In this document: positions 23,341-35,600 of the stretch, one piece after another
Numbering within the stretch: position 1 is the stretch's first letter
How the letters are laid out: each line of letters begins with the position of its first letter
NCBI RefSeq assembly: GCF_009730915.1
Contig: NC_052489.1
Span: 6,227,622 to 6,291,621, forward strand
DNA: 64,000 bases
Reading direction: 5' to 3'
Origin: Dioscorea cayenensis subsp. rotundata
Lineage: Eukaryota; Streptophyta; Magnoliopsida; Dioscoreales; Dioscoreaceae
The notes under the pieces: generated by a model
Told to the model about the DNA's origin: nothing
The model's input: the letters and a program-made list of their open reading frames with translations, nothing else
The model's database searches: none
Position numbers and translations under genes: made by a program

Positions 23341-25433
23341 GTTATGAAACATTAAAAATTTAATGAAAATCACATGGATTTAGGCTGCCAATATATCTTG
23401 TAAATTCAAAATGATTTAACAGAATTGAGCTAAAACAAATATCTAAAATGATTAAATTCCTTTTGTTATATAAATTAAAGGATCTTAGGGATGACAATAT
23501 ATGTAGATAGTTAAAATGAAATCCTCTAAACACATCAGACTCAGACTAAATTTCAATGCTGAAATATCCGTCATGCATTAATTAAGTTCAACATCAAAAC
23601 TGTCAGCTTTAATAGTAAACAATTTATCATGAATTTGCTTCTACCTTGAAAGTTGCTTATGTTTGAGTATTCCTGGACTTGAATAAAACTATTGCTTCTA
23701 ATTTCTTGTCATAGTTCTCTTTACTGTGATACGTTATTGATTTTCCATTGATATGTTATTAATTTTCCATTCTCCTGCAATTTTGTAAACTATCTTAGCA
23801 TCTTTTACAAGAAAACAAAAAACAAAAAACATAAAACAAAAAAGCAGCAGGAAAAAATTGATGCCATCTACTTGATTATATACATTGAATCCGCATGCAA
23901 AATACGAAATGGTGAAAAAAAAAACTCCTACCAACTTGGAAAAACACAATTGTTACATATATATTATTATGCAATATCCCTTTGAAAAGCTTGATCTGTT
24001 TTGATGAGTCTTGTTGCATTGTTTTTCTAAACAATGTAAATCCCATTTGATTAATGGTTCTTCTGAACCAAAGAAGCCTCATGTATAACACCATAAAACA
24101 AATGAATAAATAGGATCATATTACCAATGAAACAAACAGTGATAACCAAAAAATCCAATCAAAATTTAACAACATTTAACAACATGAGAACATGAAATAT
24201 TTCTAATAACTAAAAAAAAAAATACCGAACAGCTCATCAAACAAGAGTGAAACCAAACCTTACCCCGGAAATATTAATATGTTTAATTTAAATACTATAT
24301 ATATGTGTTAATTTTTATGTTATTAATATCTATATAAAAATTGAACAAAAACTCATTTGTTTATTTTATTAGCAAATTACTAATAATTAAATTAACATTA
24401 GTGTTGGGTCAATGGACCTTCAACATATATTTTATATGATGATTGTGTATATTGATATTTGGTGTTAGCCTTTTAACATGTCAACTACTAATATTTGTTA
24501 ATGTGTTTTTCAATTATTAAGTATTTTATGAGATTTTTCACATATATTTTATAAATTTTATCTTAAATAACAATAATTTTTTAATTTATAAAATATTAAT
24601 CTGAGTCAGGAATTCTAAACCCGATTAATCCTTGGGGATGGGGATGGAAATAAAAAATCCTCACACTCGAGTTTTGGGCCGGGGTCGGAGATGGGCCTAT
24701 AAATTCAGGGCCGTGGCCGGGAAATGTATCCTCCTATGAATCTCTGCCCGTTGGCATGTCTAGATGTGATCAGATGGAGATTGGGAACAAGGAGAGTGAG
24801 AAAGACCTAGACTTATATAACAATGATAAAACAATAATTTTGAAAACCCAGGAAAACCATTCCGGCCTCCACCTGGATGATTCTATTCATCCATGAAAAA
24901 AAATCCTATTCATCCCTTTCCTAGGTTATCAAAGATGGGATCAACGGTAATGGGTGCAAAGTGATTTCCATTCCATGTGCACCGATTCATGATCCAAATT
25001 GTTTCACCTTCATTATCTCTCAGTCAATTCAAGTTTATTTCCCCCCACAACAATATTTTAATTTTAATTTTCCCCTTAATAGCATATCCAGCATTTTTAT
25101 TATTTTAATGAATGCATACTTAGAAAATCTTCTAAAACTAAGTTTCACAGCCAAATACACAACAAATAACTAAAAATAACAAGAAATGAATTGAGGGTTG
25201 TTCATGCAAAGCCAAAGAAAGAAATGACGTACGTACGTAAGACATCCCTCTACCATCTCTGTTCCTTCTCGATCAAACCCTATTTTTACCTCCAAACTTC
25301 TTTTTTCAACCTCTCCCTCTCTCTTTATTTCCTCTTCAAAGGTAAAAGGTTCTCTTTGAATCTTTTGGCCTCACAACTTCTACATCACCTTTCAAATTAA
25401 TCTCTCTCATTGCCATCTCTAGCTCACTCTCTT
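23341..25433. other. AT-rich intergenic region upstream of the kinase gene
   Basis: No gene is recognised. At about 24600-24730 a GC-rich block with GGGGATGGGGATGG, GGCCGGGGTCGG and CTCTGCCCGTTGGCATG looks like the end of a small dispersed repeat. The last 200 bases are pyrimidine-rich and probably hold the promoter and 5' leader of the kinase gene. Confidence 0.45.
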
Positions 25434-25457
25434 TATATATATATATATATATATATA
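25434..25457. repeat. (TA)n run in the kinase 5' leader or core promoter
   Basis: A TA run about 25 bases upstream of the kinase start codon, read directly. Confidence 0.85.
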
Positions 25458-25479
25458 TGTACGTATATATTATATAACA

Positions 25480-28350
25480 ATGGATTCCAAATTGAATGGT
25501 TTTGGAGAAGTTAGTGAGAAGAAAATGTTCTTTAGAGCTGATCAAATTGATCTAAAAAAGCTTGATATTCAGCTAGAGAAGACACTTTCAAGAGTATGGA
25601 CGATGAGCCGCACAAACACGATATCGCCGAAGCCGAAAGAAGAATGGGAGATCGATCTTGCTAAGCTTGATATTCGGCATGTTGTAGCCAAGGGGACTTA
25701 TGGTACAGTTTATCGTGGGAATTATGATGGTAAAGATGTTGCTGGTATGAATTTCAGAAACTTGTTATTTTCACATGTTAAACCAGTTTGAAAACATAAT
25801 GTTGTCCATCTTCAAACAAACAAGAGAGTTGATATTTTATTTTCATTGGGGCTTTGGTTTTTACAATTAAAAATTACAATCTAATATACTAAAAATGGGA
25901 TTTTTTTTTTTCCTTAATGGCTCTTAAAAAAAATTATTATTGTCTAAATGATCCTAGAGCTATTTTATTTGTCAAAATAGCCTTAAGACCATCAAATCAT
26001 TGTCCTATCAGTGTCTATGTATAAAATATACTTAGGGCCATCAAATCTATTTCCAATCAATACTCATATATTGAATGGGCTGCTGACTAAATATTTTTAA
26101 AACAACAAAAAATACTGAATTTTTGCATTTTTGATCTTTTCTTTCACTAAAATTGCTTATTTATGTTTTTTTTAAAAAAAAATTATTGTTTCTCTAAAAT
26201 TTATTAATCTTTTCAAAAACCTTTTTATTTTTTAAAAAATATTATTTTATTATTATTATTAAGATAGGATGCACTATTTCAACCAAAAAAAAAATTTATG
26301 GGATTGTTTTTTTTTTAAAACATCATACCACATCTTTAACTATAATTTTGTTTCATATGCATGTGGTCTTAATTTTAAAAAAAAAAATTGAGATAATTTT
26401 TTCTTTATTATTAAGATAGAATCTAAATAATTTAGCTACTCCAATTTTTGAGGTTATCCAATTGTATTTGCACTCCAAATTTAGTTGATATTATTTTAAT
26501 AATAAGCTCAAAAACAATAATTGTGGTTCCTATTATTTAAATAATTTAAATATTATTATTAATTATTGTTATTTTTTAGACACACATAGATATTTTAAAA
26601 TTAAATTAACTATTATTTAAAATTCTCTTTCTACTTATAACCATATTATTCTTTGTTTTGGGCTTTTTCTTCAAATTTTTGCTTGCTATCTTAATAATAA
26701 ATAAAATTAACCACAAATTTAAATTAAAAAAAAAGATAGACTATGCGCATATGAAACAAAATTATGGTTAAAGATGGGGATGAAATTTGGTAAAAAAAAA
26801 TCGCATCCAATAGTTTTAATTTGTTTTTAAATAGTGCTTGCTACATTAATAATAATAAATAAATTTTAAAAAAATAAAAGTCTTTGAAAGATTAATAAAA
26901 ATTTTAGAAAAACAATAATATTTTTAGAAAAAAGCGGTTAAAAAAATCCAAAACTAAGTCACTTTAGTGATTTTAAAAAAGAGTCAAAATGTAAAAATCC
27001 AGTGTTATTTATTTTATAAAAGGTCCAATCAGCACTCATATGCTGCGTATTGATTTGATGGCCCTAAGGCCATTTTAACAAATAAAATGCTCTAAGACCA
27101 GTCAGACAATAATAAATATTTTTTAGTGCTACTAGGGCAAAAGCCCATAAAAAATGCAAATATATAAGATAGCATGATAATATATTTCAAACTTAAAATA
27201 ATAATTATAAAAGTGTTGAATTTATAATTTTCATAATCATAAATGATTTAATTTGTTTTTAAGAAATTGGTTAATTTTGTTTGTTTCAGTGAAATTATTG
27301 GATTGGGGTGAAGATGGTCTCACAACAGATGCTGAAACTGCTGCTCTTAGATCTTCTTTCAAACAAGAGGTTGCTGTATGGCATAAACTTGGCCATCCAA
27401 ATATTACAAAGGTGATTTTTTTCTATATTTTTTCTAATTTTAATGAATTTATTTTCTATGTTGATTAATTGACTAAAAGTTAATCAAATTATTGTTAATG
27501 TTAGAAGGCAATCTTTGGACTGATTTGAATGAAATGCAAAAGATTTCAAATAGTTATATGAAAAATATATAAATCATATAAAGCATAAGTCAATAGCCAA
27601 AATATTTCACAAATCTGATTTATGAATTTTCATATGTATTCATGCAACTTGTTTTTGTTTCATTCTTATTTAAATGTTTTACATTGTTTTACAAATTTGT
27701 GCTACACAACTCAAAAAAATTGGAATTACTTATACATCCCTGTAAAAAGTATAGATATGCACATCGATGCATGTAATCGATCTTGCATATGGACCTGTTA
27801 CATAAAAAATACTTTTTTTCCCTAAAAAAAAAAAAAGTTATGATTTGAAGATAATTAAAATTTGAGATATTTTCTTGCAGTTTATTGGAGCATCAATGGG
27901 TACATCAGACCTTAAAATCCCAGAGAAAAATGCTCTAAATAATGGTGAGAATAACACAATTCCAGCAAGAGCATGTTGTGTGGTTGTAGAGTATCTTGCT
28001 GGAGGAACCTTAAAACAATTTCTCATCAGACACAGACAAAGAAAACTTGCTTACAAGATTGTTATTGAACTTGCACTTGATCTTTCGCGAGGGTAAATTA
28101 GTCATTTCATTTCTTTATTATTTCAAAAATTAGCATCATAAATAAATAAATAATTATTTTTTATTTTATTTGCAGATTAAGCTATCTGCATTCAAGAAAA
28201 ATTGTTCATAGAGATGTGAAAACAGAGAACATGTTGCTGGACGTGGATAGAAAACTAAAAATTGCTGATTTTGGTGTTGCTAGAGTTGAGGCTCAAAATA
28301 CTCATGATATGACTGGTCAAACTGGCACCCTTGGTTATATGGCCCCAGAG
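25480..28350 (+). CDS. Raf-like MAPKKK (MRK1-type), 5' four exons only
   Basis: This is a cytosolic-type Ser/Thr protein kinase of the plant Raf-like group C. Exons: 25480-25744, 27290-27411, 27881-28092 and 28176-28350, all GT-AG and in phase. The N-terminus has two similar segments ([17 protein letters not shown] and [18 protein letters not shown]), as in Arabidopsis MRK1 as I remember it. Kinase motifs seen: the glycine loop GTYGTVYRG, the VAVK lysine formed across the exon 1/2 junction, the HRDVKTEN catalytic loop, DFGVA, and the activation-loop end GTLGYMAPE at the end of exon 4. The C-lobe exons that should follow (the CDVYSFG region and tail) are not found in the 2.86 kb before the assembly gap, so the gene is incomplete here. 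The four exons contain no frameshift. Confidence 0.9.
25896..27147. mobile_element. Long-armed foldback element in kinase intron 1
   Basis: Nearly the whole intron is one imperfect inverted repeat. The left end reads TGGGATTTTT...TATTGTCTAAATGATCCTAGAG. The complement of the right end reads TGGGCTTTTGCC...TATTGTCTGACTGGTCTTAGAG. Both continue through ATTTTATTTGT and CCATCAAATC, and further inward through shared ATAATTTTGTTTCATATGC and AATAAATTTTAG phrases. The arms are each about 550 bp with an AT-rich centre. No ORF is seen, and a clear target duplication was not found. Confidence 0.7.
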
Positions 28351-29164
28351 GTAATTTTTGCTATATTATATTTACATTTGTATATATTTATCAGAGTCCG
28401 CGTGATCTACGGTATGTAGATTTTAAACTCTACAAACATTAAATGAGTGTTGTGAAATCAACTTCCAACATCCTCTCTTATTTTCTAAATCTTTCTTATG
28501 TTTTTTATTATTTGTGGACGTCCACATATGATGTTAGGTACATTTATTATATCTATTATAATAATTATATGTGTAGAGTTATAAAATATCAATATTTTGT
28601 GTATATAAGATTATATTGGTTTTTGAAAAAAAAAATTGTATTTACTAGTTTTGGAACTTAAAAAGTGTGTTATGTACTGTTTTGACGTAAAAATTGTTCT
28701 CAGAAAATTGTTTTACGATTAAATAATGATGGTTTGTAAAGAATGTATATTTGAATATGGTTTTTTTTTTTAAGTTTTTTATATACACAAGATCAAAATG
28801 ATAAAATATGTTTTAAATAAATTGTAAAGCATACAATTTCTTTAGATTCATATAAGTAAAAACCTTTCTTTAGGGTTTTCTTGCGTATTTCTCAAGGCTA
28901 CACTAACTAACATATATTTATTGGAGTATCTTTATATCTCTAGAAAATGTTATGAAATTAAATCCACCTTATTTAAAAGGGTTGACATAGCCCAAATAGA
29001 AATTTTCTACTTTATAAATCAATCAGCAAATGAGGTAATATAGTATTTTTATGCAATAATTGATTAATATTGTTATATATATATATATATATATTTTTAG
29101 GTTTGAATGGAAGCCATACAAAACCTAAAAAAAAAACTATAACTCTATATAAATAATATTATCG
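28351..29164 (+). other. Start of kinase intron 4, AT-rich
   Basis: The donor GTAATT directly follows exon 4. The sequence is normal AT-rich intron with a (TA)n run at about 29073-29091. No acceptor plus kinase exon is found. Confidence 0.6.
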
Positions 29165-31211
29165 TGTGTGCATACTTTGATGCATTCGTGACGTTCTGGA
29201 GATATGGACAGTCAACAAAGACCGTGGGCGTTCTTTGAACCGTCTTTGAACAGTTTACGTCAGCTGGTCACATGGTCCCAGACAGACAGGCTGATTTTTC
29301 AGGCTGTGGGCCTGACTCTGCACTGTGTGGTGAGGTGTGCCTGTCGCTGGTCCTGATGTGGAGGTTTAGGCGGGAGGACGGAGGTCGATTTTCCAGCTCA
29401 TTGCAGCCGGGACTGGGCTGCAGCCGCAAACGGATCACGCGGACTCTGAAATGGCCAGGTGAAATATGTGTAACGGGGCCCCTCTGAGATGCGCTCGGGT
29501 TCGGTTTGACCCGGTCATCGTGGTACAGGGCCTCCGGCAAAATCGACGGTTCGGTTTTCTCCGTCAACTGTTTGGTCTCATCGAGATGGGTAACTTCTCT
29601 ACATAAAATAAAGGAATGATTGTTGTTGTGATGTTGTTACAGTGTGGTGATCAGTGGCAGTGCAGTGAGGCTGGTTCCGGCTGCTGCTGGGAATGACGGG
29701 CCAGTCACCGTTGTTGGGCGTTTTCGCGGGTTCTGGTGGGCGCTAAAGCCAGCTCAGGCTGTTATCAGATCTGGGCACAGAGGCAGCAGAGATCATGCCA
29801 GGGTCAGACCGTCTGTCGATCATGTCTGCTGCTGGGGGATGTGGTAATTCAGGCCGCAGGACTGTGGCCTGGGGTGTGGGCAATGTGAGCTTTTTTAAAT
29901 GAGATGAGGTGAAACGAGATGCTGTGAGGTTCGTAAGTCGGGCTGACCTGACTGATGTTTATGGAACATATGTTTTCATGTATTTCATTGATATCTTTGC
30001 ATTGTCAAATCGACGATGACAACAATTCGATTGACGGTCGATTAATCGGCATGGAAATAAATTCGTTGAAACAGAAGGCTATGAAAAATCGCAGCGTGGA
30101 TGTTAGTGCCGGCTGAAGGATCTGGGCGGGATCGGCGTCAGTTGTCGCCCGTGACTGGTGGCTGGGGTGACCGAACTGGGCGGTCGTCGTTTGTGGTGTG
30201 GTGGGGTTCGGCTGCTGCTGGTGTTACAGGGTTTGACCGTCGTGTTTGCGTTTTTGCTCTTTGTGTACTGGGTGTTGGGCTGGATCAACAGGCTTTGTTT
30301 TGTTGTTAAGGTAGGCAACAGACCATCCAGTCGATGCAGCGACCTGATGTTGGTCGTTGCTGGAAATGAGCGGTTTTACGTTGACTCGGCACCGTCGCTA
30401 AAGTGACGGACTGGCTCTAAAATAGTGTTTTTCCTGGGTACAGTAATCTTTTCAAAGACTTATTTTTAAGGTTGTTGTTGATGATGATGTGACAGGCACT
30501 GTTGAAACAGATTAAACGGATGCGTTTTACCAATTTAAATCTGAAACCATGATTTTTGGTTTCGTGTCGTGATTCTCTTTTTGATTGTTGATGGTTGACC
30601 GTGAGACAGGTGAGCAGAGACAGGTGTGGGATGAGGAGGATTTTAGTGGTTGATTGGGGCGTGATTGTGTTTGGGTGATGGGGACCATTGGTGTCGGCTG
30701 GAGACGGTGCTGGAGACGGATGGCTCGTGTTGGTAGGGTGTCTCAGTTTTTTTTTTAGGTTAAGACATGCATGTGGGTGGTTGGGTGTTTTGAACAGTGC
30801 AGTTGACAGACCCGTCTGTGTGTTTTAAGGTAAGGGTTTGAATATTTTTTTAAAACATGAATAAACGATTTTGAATGAAGATCAGGCTCTGAGAGGTCGT
30901 TGATTTTGATCGACAGCCATTCAATGCTGTGAGCGGTGATTGGGCGATGTTGTATGTTTGCATTGATGGACAATGTTGATGGTAGGCTGACGGTAAACTG
31001 GGCGGGATGGTTGGGCCACAGGGGCGGGCTGGTGGACGGTGTTGGCAGGCAAGCGGTAGAGGCATTTGTTGAAGGAAGACATTGTTTTCAAGCTGATTTA
31101 ACGTGGTTTCTGATGTCGCTGCCAGCGAGGGGCCTGGCTGAATATCAGCTTTGGAGACTGATCGCTCTAAGCTGATACTATTTCTCCTCTCAAAACCATT
31201 CGACAGATCCA
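29165..31211. other. Compositionally foreign contig end
   Basis: From about 29165 to the gap the sequence becomes rich in G on the plus strand and rich in CG dinucleotides, unlike the AT-rich intron before it. Typical phrases are CTGCTGCTGG, GGCTGGGGTGACC and GGTTTGACCGTCG. No kinase exon, transposon domain or RNA gene is recognised. Open frames here show no recognisable protein. It could be a GC-rich repeat or a wrongly joined read end. Confidence 0.6.
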
Positions 31212-32211
31212 NNNNNNNNNNNNNNNNNNNNNNNNNNNNNNNNNNNNNNNNNNNNNNNNNNNNNNNNNNNNNNNNNNNNNNNNNNNNNNNNNNNNNNNNN
31301 NNNNNNNNNNNNNNNNNNNNNNNNNNNNNNNNNNNNNNNNNNNNNNNNNNNNNNNNNNNNNNNNNNNNNNNNNNNNNNNNNNNNNNNNNNNNNNNNNNNN
31401 NNNNNNNNNNNNNNNNNNNNNNNNNNNNNNNNNNNNNNNNNNNNNNNNNNNNNNNNNNNNNNNNNNNNNNNNNNNNNNNNNNNNNNNNNNNNNNNNNNNN
31501 NNNNNNNNNNNNNNNNNNNNNNNNNNNNNNNNNNNNNNNNNNNNNNNNNNNNNNNNNNNNNNNNNNNNNNNNNNNNNNNNNNNNNNNNNNNNNNNNNNNN
31601 NNNNNNNNNNNNNNNNNNNNNNNNNNNNNNNNNNNNNNNNNNNNNNNNNNNNNNNNNNNNNNNNNNNNNNNNNNNNNNNNNNNNNNNNNNNNNNNNNNNN
31701 NNNNNNNNNNNNNNNNNNNNNNNNNNNNNNNNNNNNNNNNNNNNNNNNNNNNNNNNNNNNNNNNNNNNNNNNNNNNNNNNNNNNNNNNNNNNNNNNNNNN
31801 NNNNNNNNNNNNNNNNNNNNNNNNNNNNNNNNNNNNNNNNNNNNNNNNNNNNNNNNNNNNNNNNNNNNNNNNNNNNNNNNNNNNNNNNNNNNNNNNNNNN
31901 NNNNNNNNNNNNNNNNNNNNNNNNNNNNNNNNNNNNNNNNNNNNNNNNNNNNNNNNNNNNNNNNNNNNNNNNNNNNNNNNNNNNNNNNNNNNNNNNNNNN
32001 NNNNNNNNNNNNNNNNNNNNNNNNNNNNNNNNNNNNNNNNNNNNNNNNNNNNNNNNNNNNNNNNNNNNNNNNNNNNNNNNNNNNNNNNNNNNNNNNNNNN
32101 NNNNNNNNNNNNNNNNNNNNNNNNNNNNNNNNNNNNNNNNNNNNNNNNNNNNNNNNNNNNNNNNNNNNNNNNNNNNNNNNNNNNNNNNNNNNNNNNNNNN
32201 NNNNNNNNNNN
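31212..32211. other. Assembly gap of exactly 1000 Ns
   Basis: Counted directly. The round length suggests a scaffolding placeholder rather than a measured distance. The kinase C-lobe exons and the ABC1K upstream region may lie partly here. Confidence 0.95.
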
Positions 32212-32638
32212 TTATTATTATTATGTATCAAAAATCACATGAATATTGTAATAATGTGGCAATGCTTTAAAAAGAAAAAAAAAACTATTTTCGTTTTTTA
32301 CACGCACGTATTCCTTTATTTCTTCGTGTGAATCACAAATTTTTCTATACAGATGGAGATGGTTGCTTGCTTGTTTGTTGCTGCCCTTTGTTATGAGTAT
32401 GAGGTTCTTGATAGACCGTTTCCCATGACTATTATTAGAACCCATCTCGTTTCCCATAGACCAGCTACCACGTGTTCCGCACGCGACCGCAGCTTCTGTT
32501 TCTCTTTCTATCTCTCGCTCTTTCTTTCTTTCTTTCTTCGTCGTTCGTCGCCGTCGAGACGCGCGAGGTCTACCGGATCTCTCTCCGCCGGTATGCGCAC
32601 GTTAGTGCAGCTCTGCCATCTCTGCTAATTGGCACTCT

Positions 32639-35600
32639 ATGGCTCCGTTCCAGAACATCCGAAGGCTCGCCGATGGTGTATTCCTTGTTGCCTTCGAAGC
32701 CGCCAAAGCGATCCCCAGTCTTCGAGGCCGCGAGGGCTGGGGAGATCGAAACCTTGGTTTCGAAATCCCTAAAGGAGGTCCTCGTCTCCGCTACGGATCT
32801 CACCGGGCTTACGAGTGGGAGGTCTCGTGAATTCTCTGGCCCTCGGGCCAAGGAATCAGTAGTCTTCTTCTCTGATGGCCCTGAAACGAACGCTTCCGCA
32901 TCAGGATCCGTTTGTGAGGTGATTCCATCAGCTGTAATCGCGAATCAGGGGGAAAGTTTGGAGTTTGGCAAAGAATTGCAGGAGTCTAGTGGGGAGAGCG
33001 AATTGCAAAGCTCAGGTGGGGAGACGGAAGAACAACGGATGAATGTGGGTGAATCAAGAGATTTGGACGCAGTGAAGGAAGAAAAAGTTGTAACTTTGGG
33101 TGATTTGACAAATGATGGTGCAAGTAATGAAGAAAAGGATGTTAATTTGGTTGTTTCTGCAGAGAAGAGGGTAACAGATGGCGGCTGCGCTGAAATTAGT
33201 GCTGGCGTCGCTCCAGTGAAGAGGAGAAGGCCGCGGGAGAGGAGAGTCCCGTCGACTCCTTTCAGTAGAGCTCTTGGGTACGTTGATTGGTTCATTAAAT
33301 CAGCAGAGTTCATTCTTATTGTTTTTCTGAGCTGCGTTCTTGAACTTTTACATTGAAATCCTACCCAAAAATTTAAGAAAAAAAGAAGGAAAAACTTCAA
33401 ATTGTGAATGCAGTATTCAGGCATTCATACAAACTCGCATGTATAAAGGTCCTTACTTCGATGCATATGGATAATGGATCCTCTTTTGGCTTTTCACTAG
33501 TAATCAGGCAGTTCTGTAGATATATGCCTTGTAGTGCTCATTCTTGTAAACTCATCTGTCGTTCCATTTGACCAACAGGTTTGCTGGATTGGGAGCTGGG
33601 CTTGCATGGGGCACACTCCAAGAATCTGCAAAAAGGCTTGTATTTGGTACGCCTGATTTGGAAGATAAGCAATCTGCAATCTCACCGTTCTTGTCTGAGC
33701 AAAATGCTGAACGTTTGGCACTTGCACTCTGTAGAATGCGAGGGGCCGCACTCAAATTGGGTCAGATGCTTAGCATTCAGGATGATTCTCTTGTGCCAAA
33801 ACCGGTATTCTCATAATCCCCGCTGATTTTATAATTTGATGCTATGTTCCAATTATTTATGGGATATTTTTTCTGGAAAGTCGGTTAGAAAGTGTTCCAT
33901 GGTATCCCCTCTTTCCAGAACAGGGGGGTTTGGTTCCTATGTTATCCTGTGAAAGAGGTTTGTTTCTGTGATTTAACCAGTTTGATGAGCAGTTCAGGAT
34001 TGTCAACTTCTTTGTTGATTGTACATCACTTGTCATGTATAGAAATGTAGCTAGTGTTCATAATAGGTTGTTGTATGCATTTGGTTATGCATCTCTTCCA
34101 GCTGAAGATGTGGTCCATCTTGAACTGGTTTGTGTTGAACTTCTGCACTAAGCTTGTGTCTGATGTATTGCTTGACCCTATGTTTTTAGATTTTGGCAGC
34201 TTTGGATATTGTCCGGCAAGGTGCTGATGTGATGCCAAGGAGCCAGCTCAATGATGTTTTGGATTCTGAATTGGGTCTCAACTGGTCGTCAAAGCTCAGA
34301 AGTTTTGATTATGAGCCGCTAGCTGCTGCAAGTATTGGACAGGTCCTTTTTATTTAATGCTAATGATTTTGAAATATCTTGGAAAGATATGTCATGTCCT
34401 GAAGTTTTTTACATGGCTTTACCACATTACTGTATATCCTTTACACTCCTTTATCTGCCTTCTTTGATCTGTGTACTGCGAAATGGTGTCATGTCAAAAT
34501 GCAAAATCAGTGATTTTTCTCTCTTATCCTTTGTATTTTTAAAACTTAAGGCAGACAAATGCATGATGGTTTGTGTCTTCCAATCATTAACCAGTATCTC
34601 ATTTCTCTTGTCAGGTGCATCGGGCTGTCCTAAAGGATGGGTTGGAGGTTGCAATGAAAATACAGTACCCTGGTGTTGCAGAAAGCATTGAAAGTGATAT
34701 TGACAATGTGAGAAGACTTTTGGATTATACAAATCTTATACCAAAAGGCCTTTTTCTTGATAGAGCTATCAAGGTAAACTGGAGCCTTGCAGCTGTAGCA
34801 CAGTCCTGCAAAAAATTCTGGACACGTTTCTTTAAATAATTATTTTCTAAAGGTTGAATTGTCCTTCTATTAAGGAAAAGTTCTGTATGATCACTTGTAA
34901 TAAAAAGCTAATGATCTCCTTTAATCTTTTCCAGGTTGCAAAAGAGGAACTAGCTCGAGAATGTGATTATTTGTTAGAAGCTGCAAATCAGAAGCATTTT
35001 CGAGAGCTATTGTCCAACTCAGAAGGGTATTATGTGCCTATGGTCATTGATGATATATCAAGCAAAAAAGTGTTAACAACAGAGCTTGTTACTGGTAATT
35101 TTCTTGTGTATTGTATTCCTTTTTCTATCATGCAAGGATGCTGAATTTTTCCTGTTAAGTAAAATTTTCTGACATGTACTTTTCAATTGGTGAAACTAAA
35201 GTTTTCCTTTGTTTGCATTGACATGAAAGAACTCCTAGGAGTCATCACTTTTCAATTAGGTGGTGGTGGCTTATGCACCGCTGCCTCTTGTTCTTAGGAA
35301 TTATGTATGTCAAGCTATATGTTCAGAAGATAGCTGTAGATGCTGTTTTCTGCATATTGAAAATCTGCATGTCATGAACTGCACTTGAATGACTGCACTG
35401 CATAAAGATCCTGAACAATCACACATACTAAATATTGGAAACTGGCCAATCATACCGTGTTGTTGATTCTCTGTTTTCTTTTGCAAGGGAGTTATAAGGA
35501 TACCATAGGAAGTTGAATAATAATTTCCCCATCTTATTGTTTAGTGGAAGCTAGGAAGCATGGATTATATTGACATTTTTACAGCAATATTGACACATTC

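Noticed and set aside
29268..30406. Several open frames in the GC-rich block before the gap
   Set aside because: They overlap on both strands and show no recognisable motif; GC-rich sequence gives long frames by chance.
31151..32242. Two long ORFs on both strands across the gap
   Set aside because: They consist almost entirely of unknown residues translated from Ns.
32472..33356. Longer N-terminus for COQ8 starting at 32472, with a hydrophobic leader
   Set aside because: It lies in a pyrimidine-rich leader. The ATG at 32639 gives the family-like start, and a one-base homopolymer error explains the frame change.
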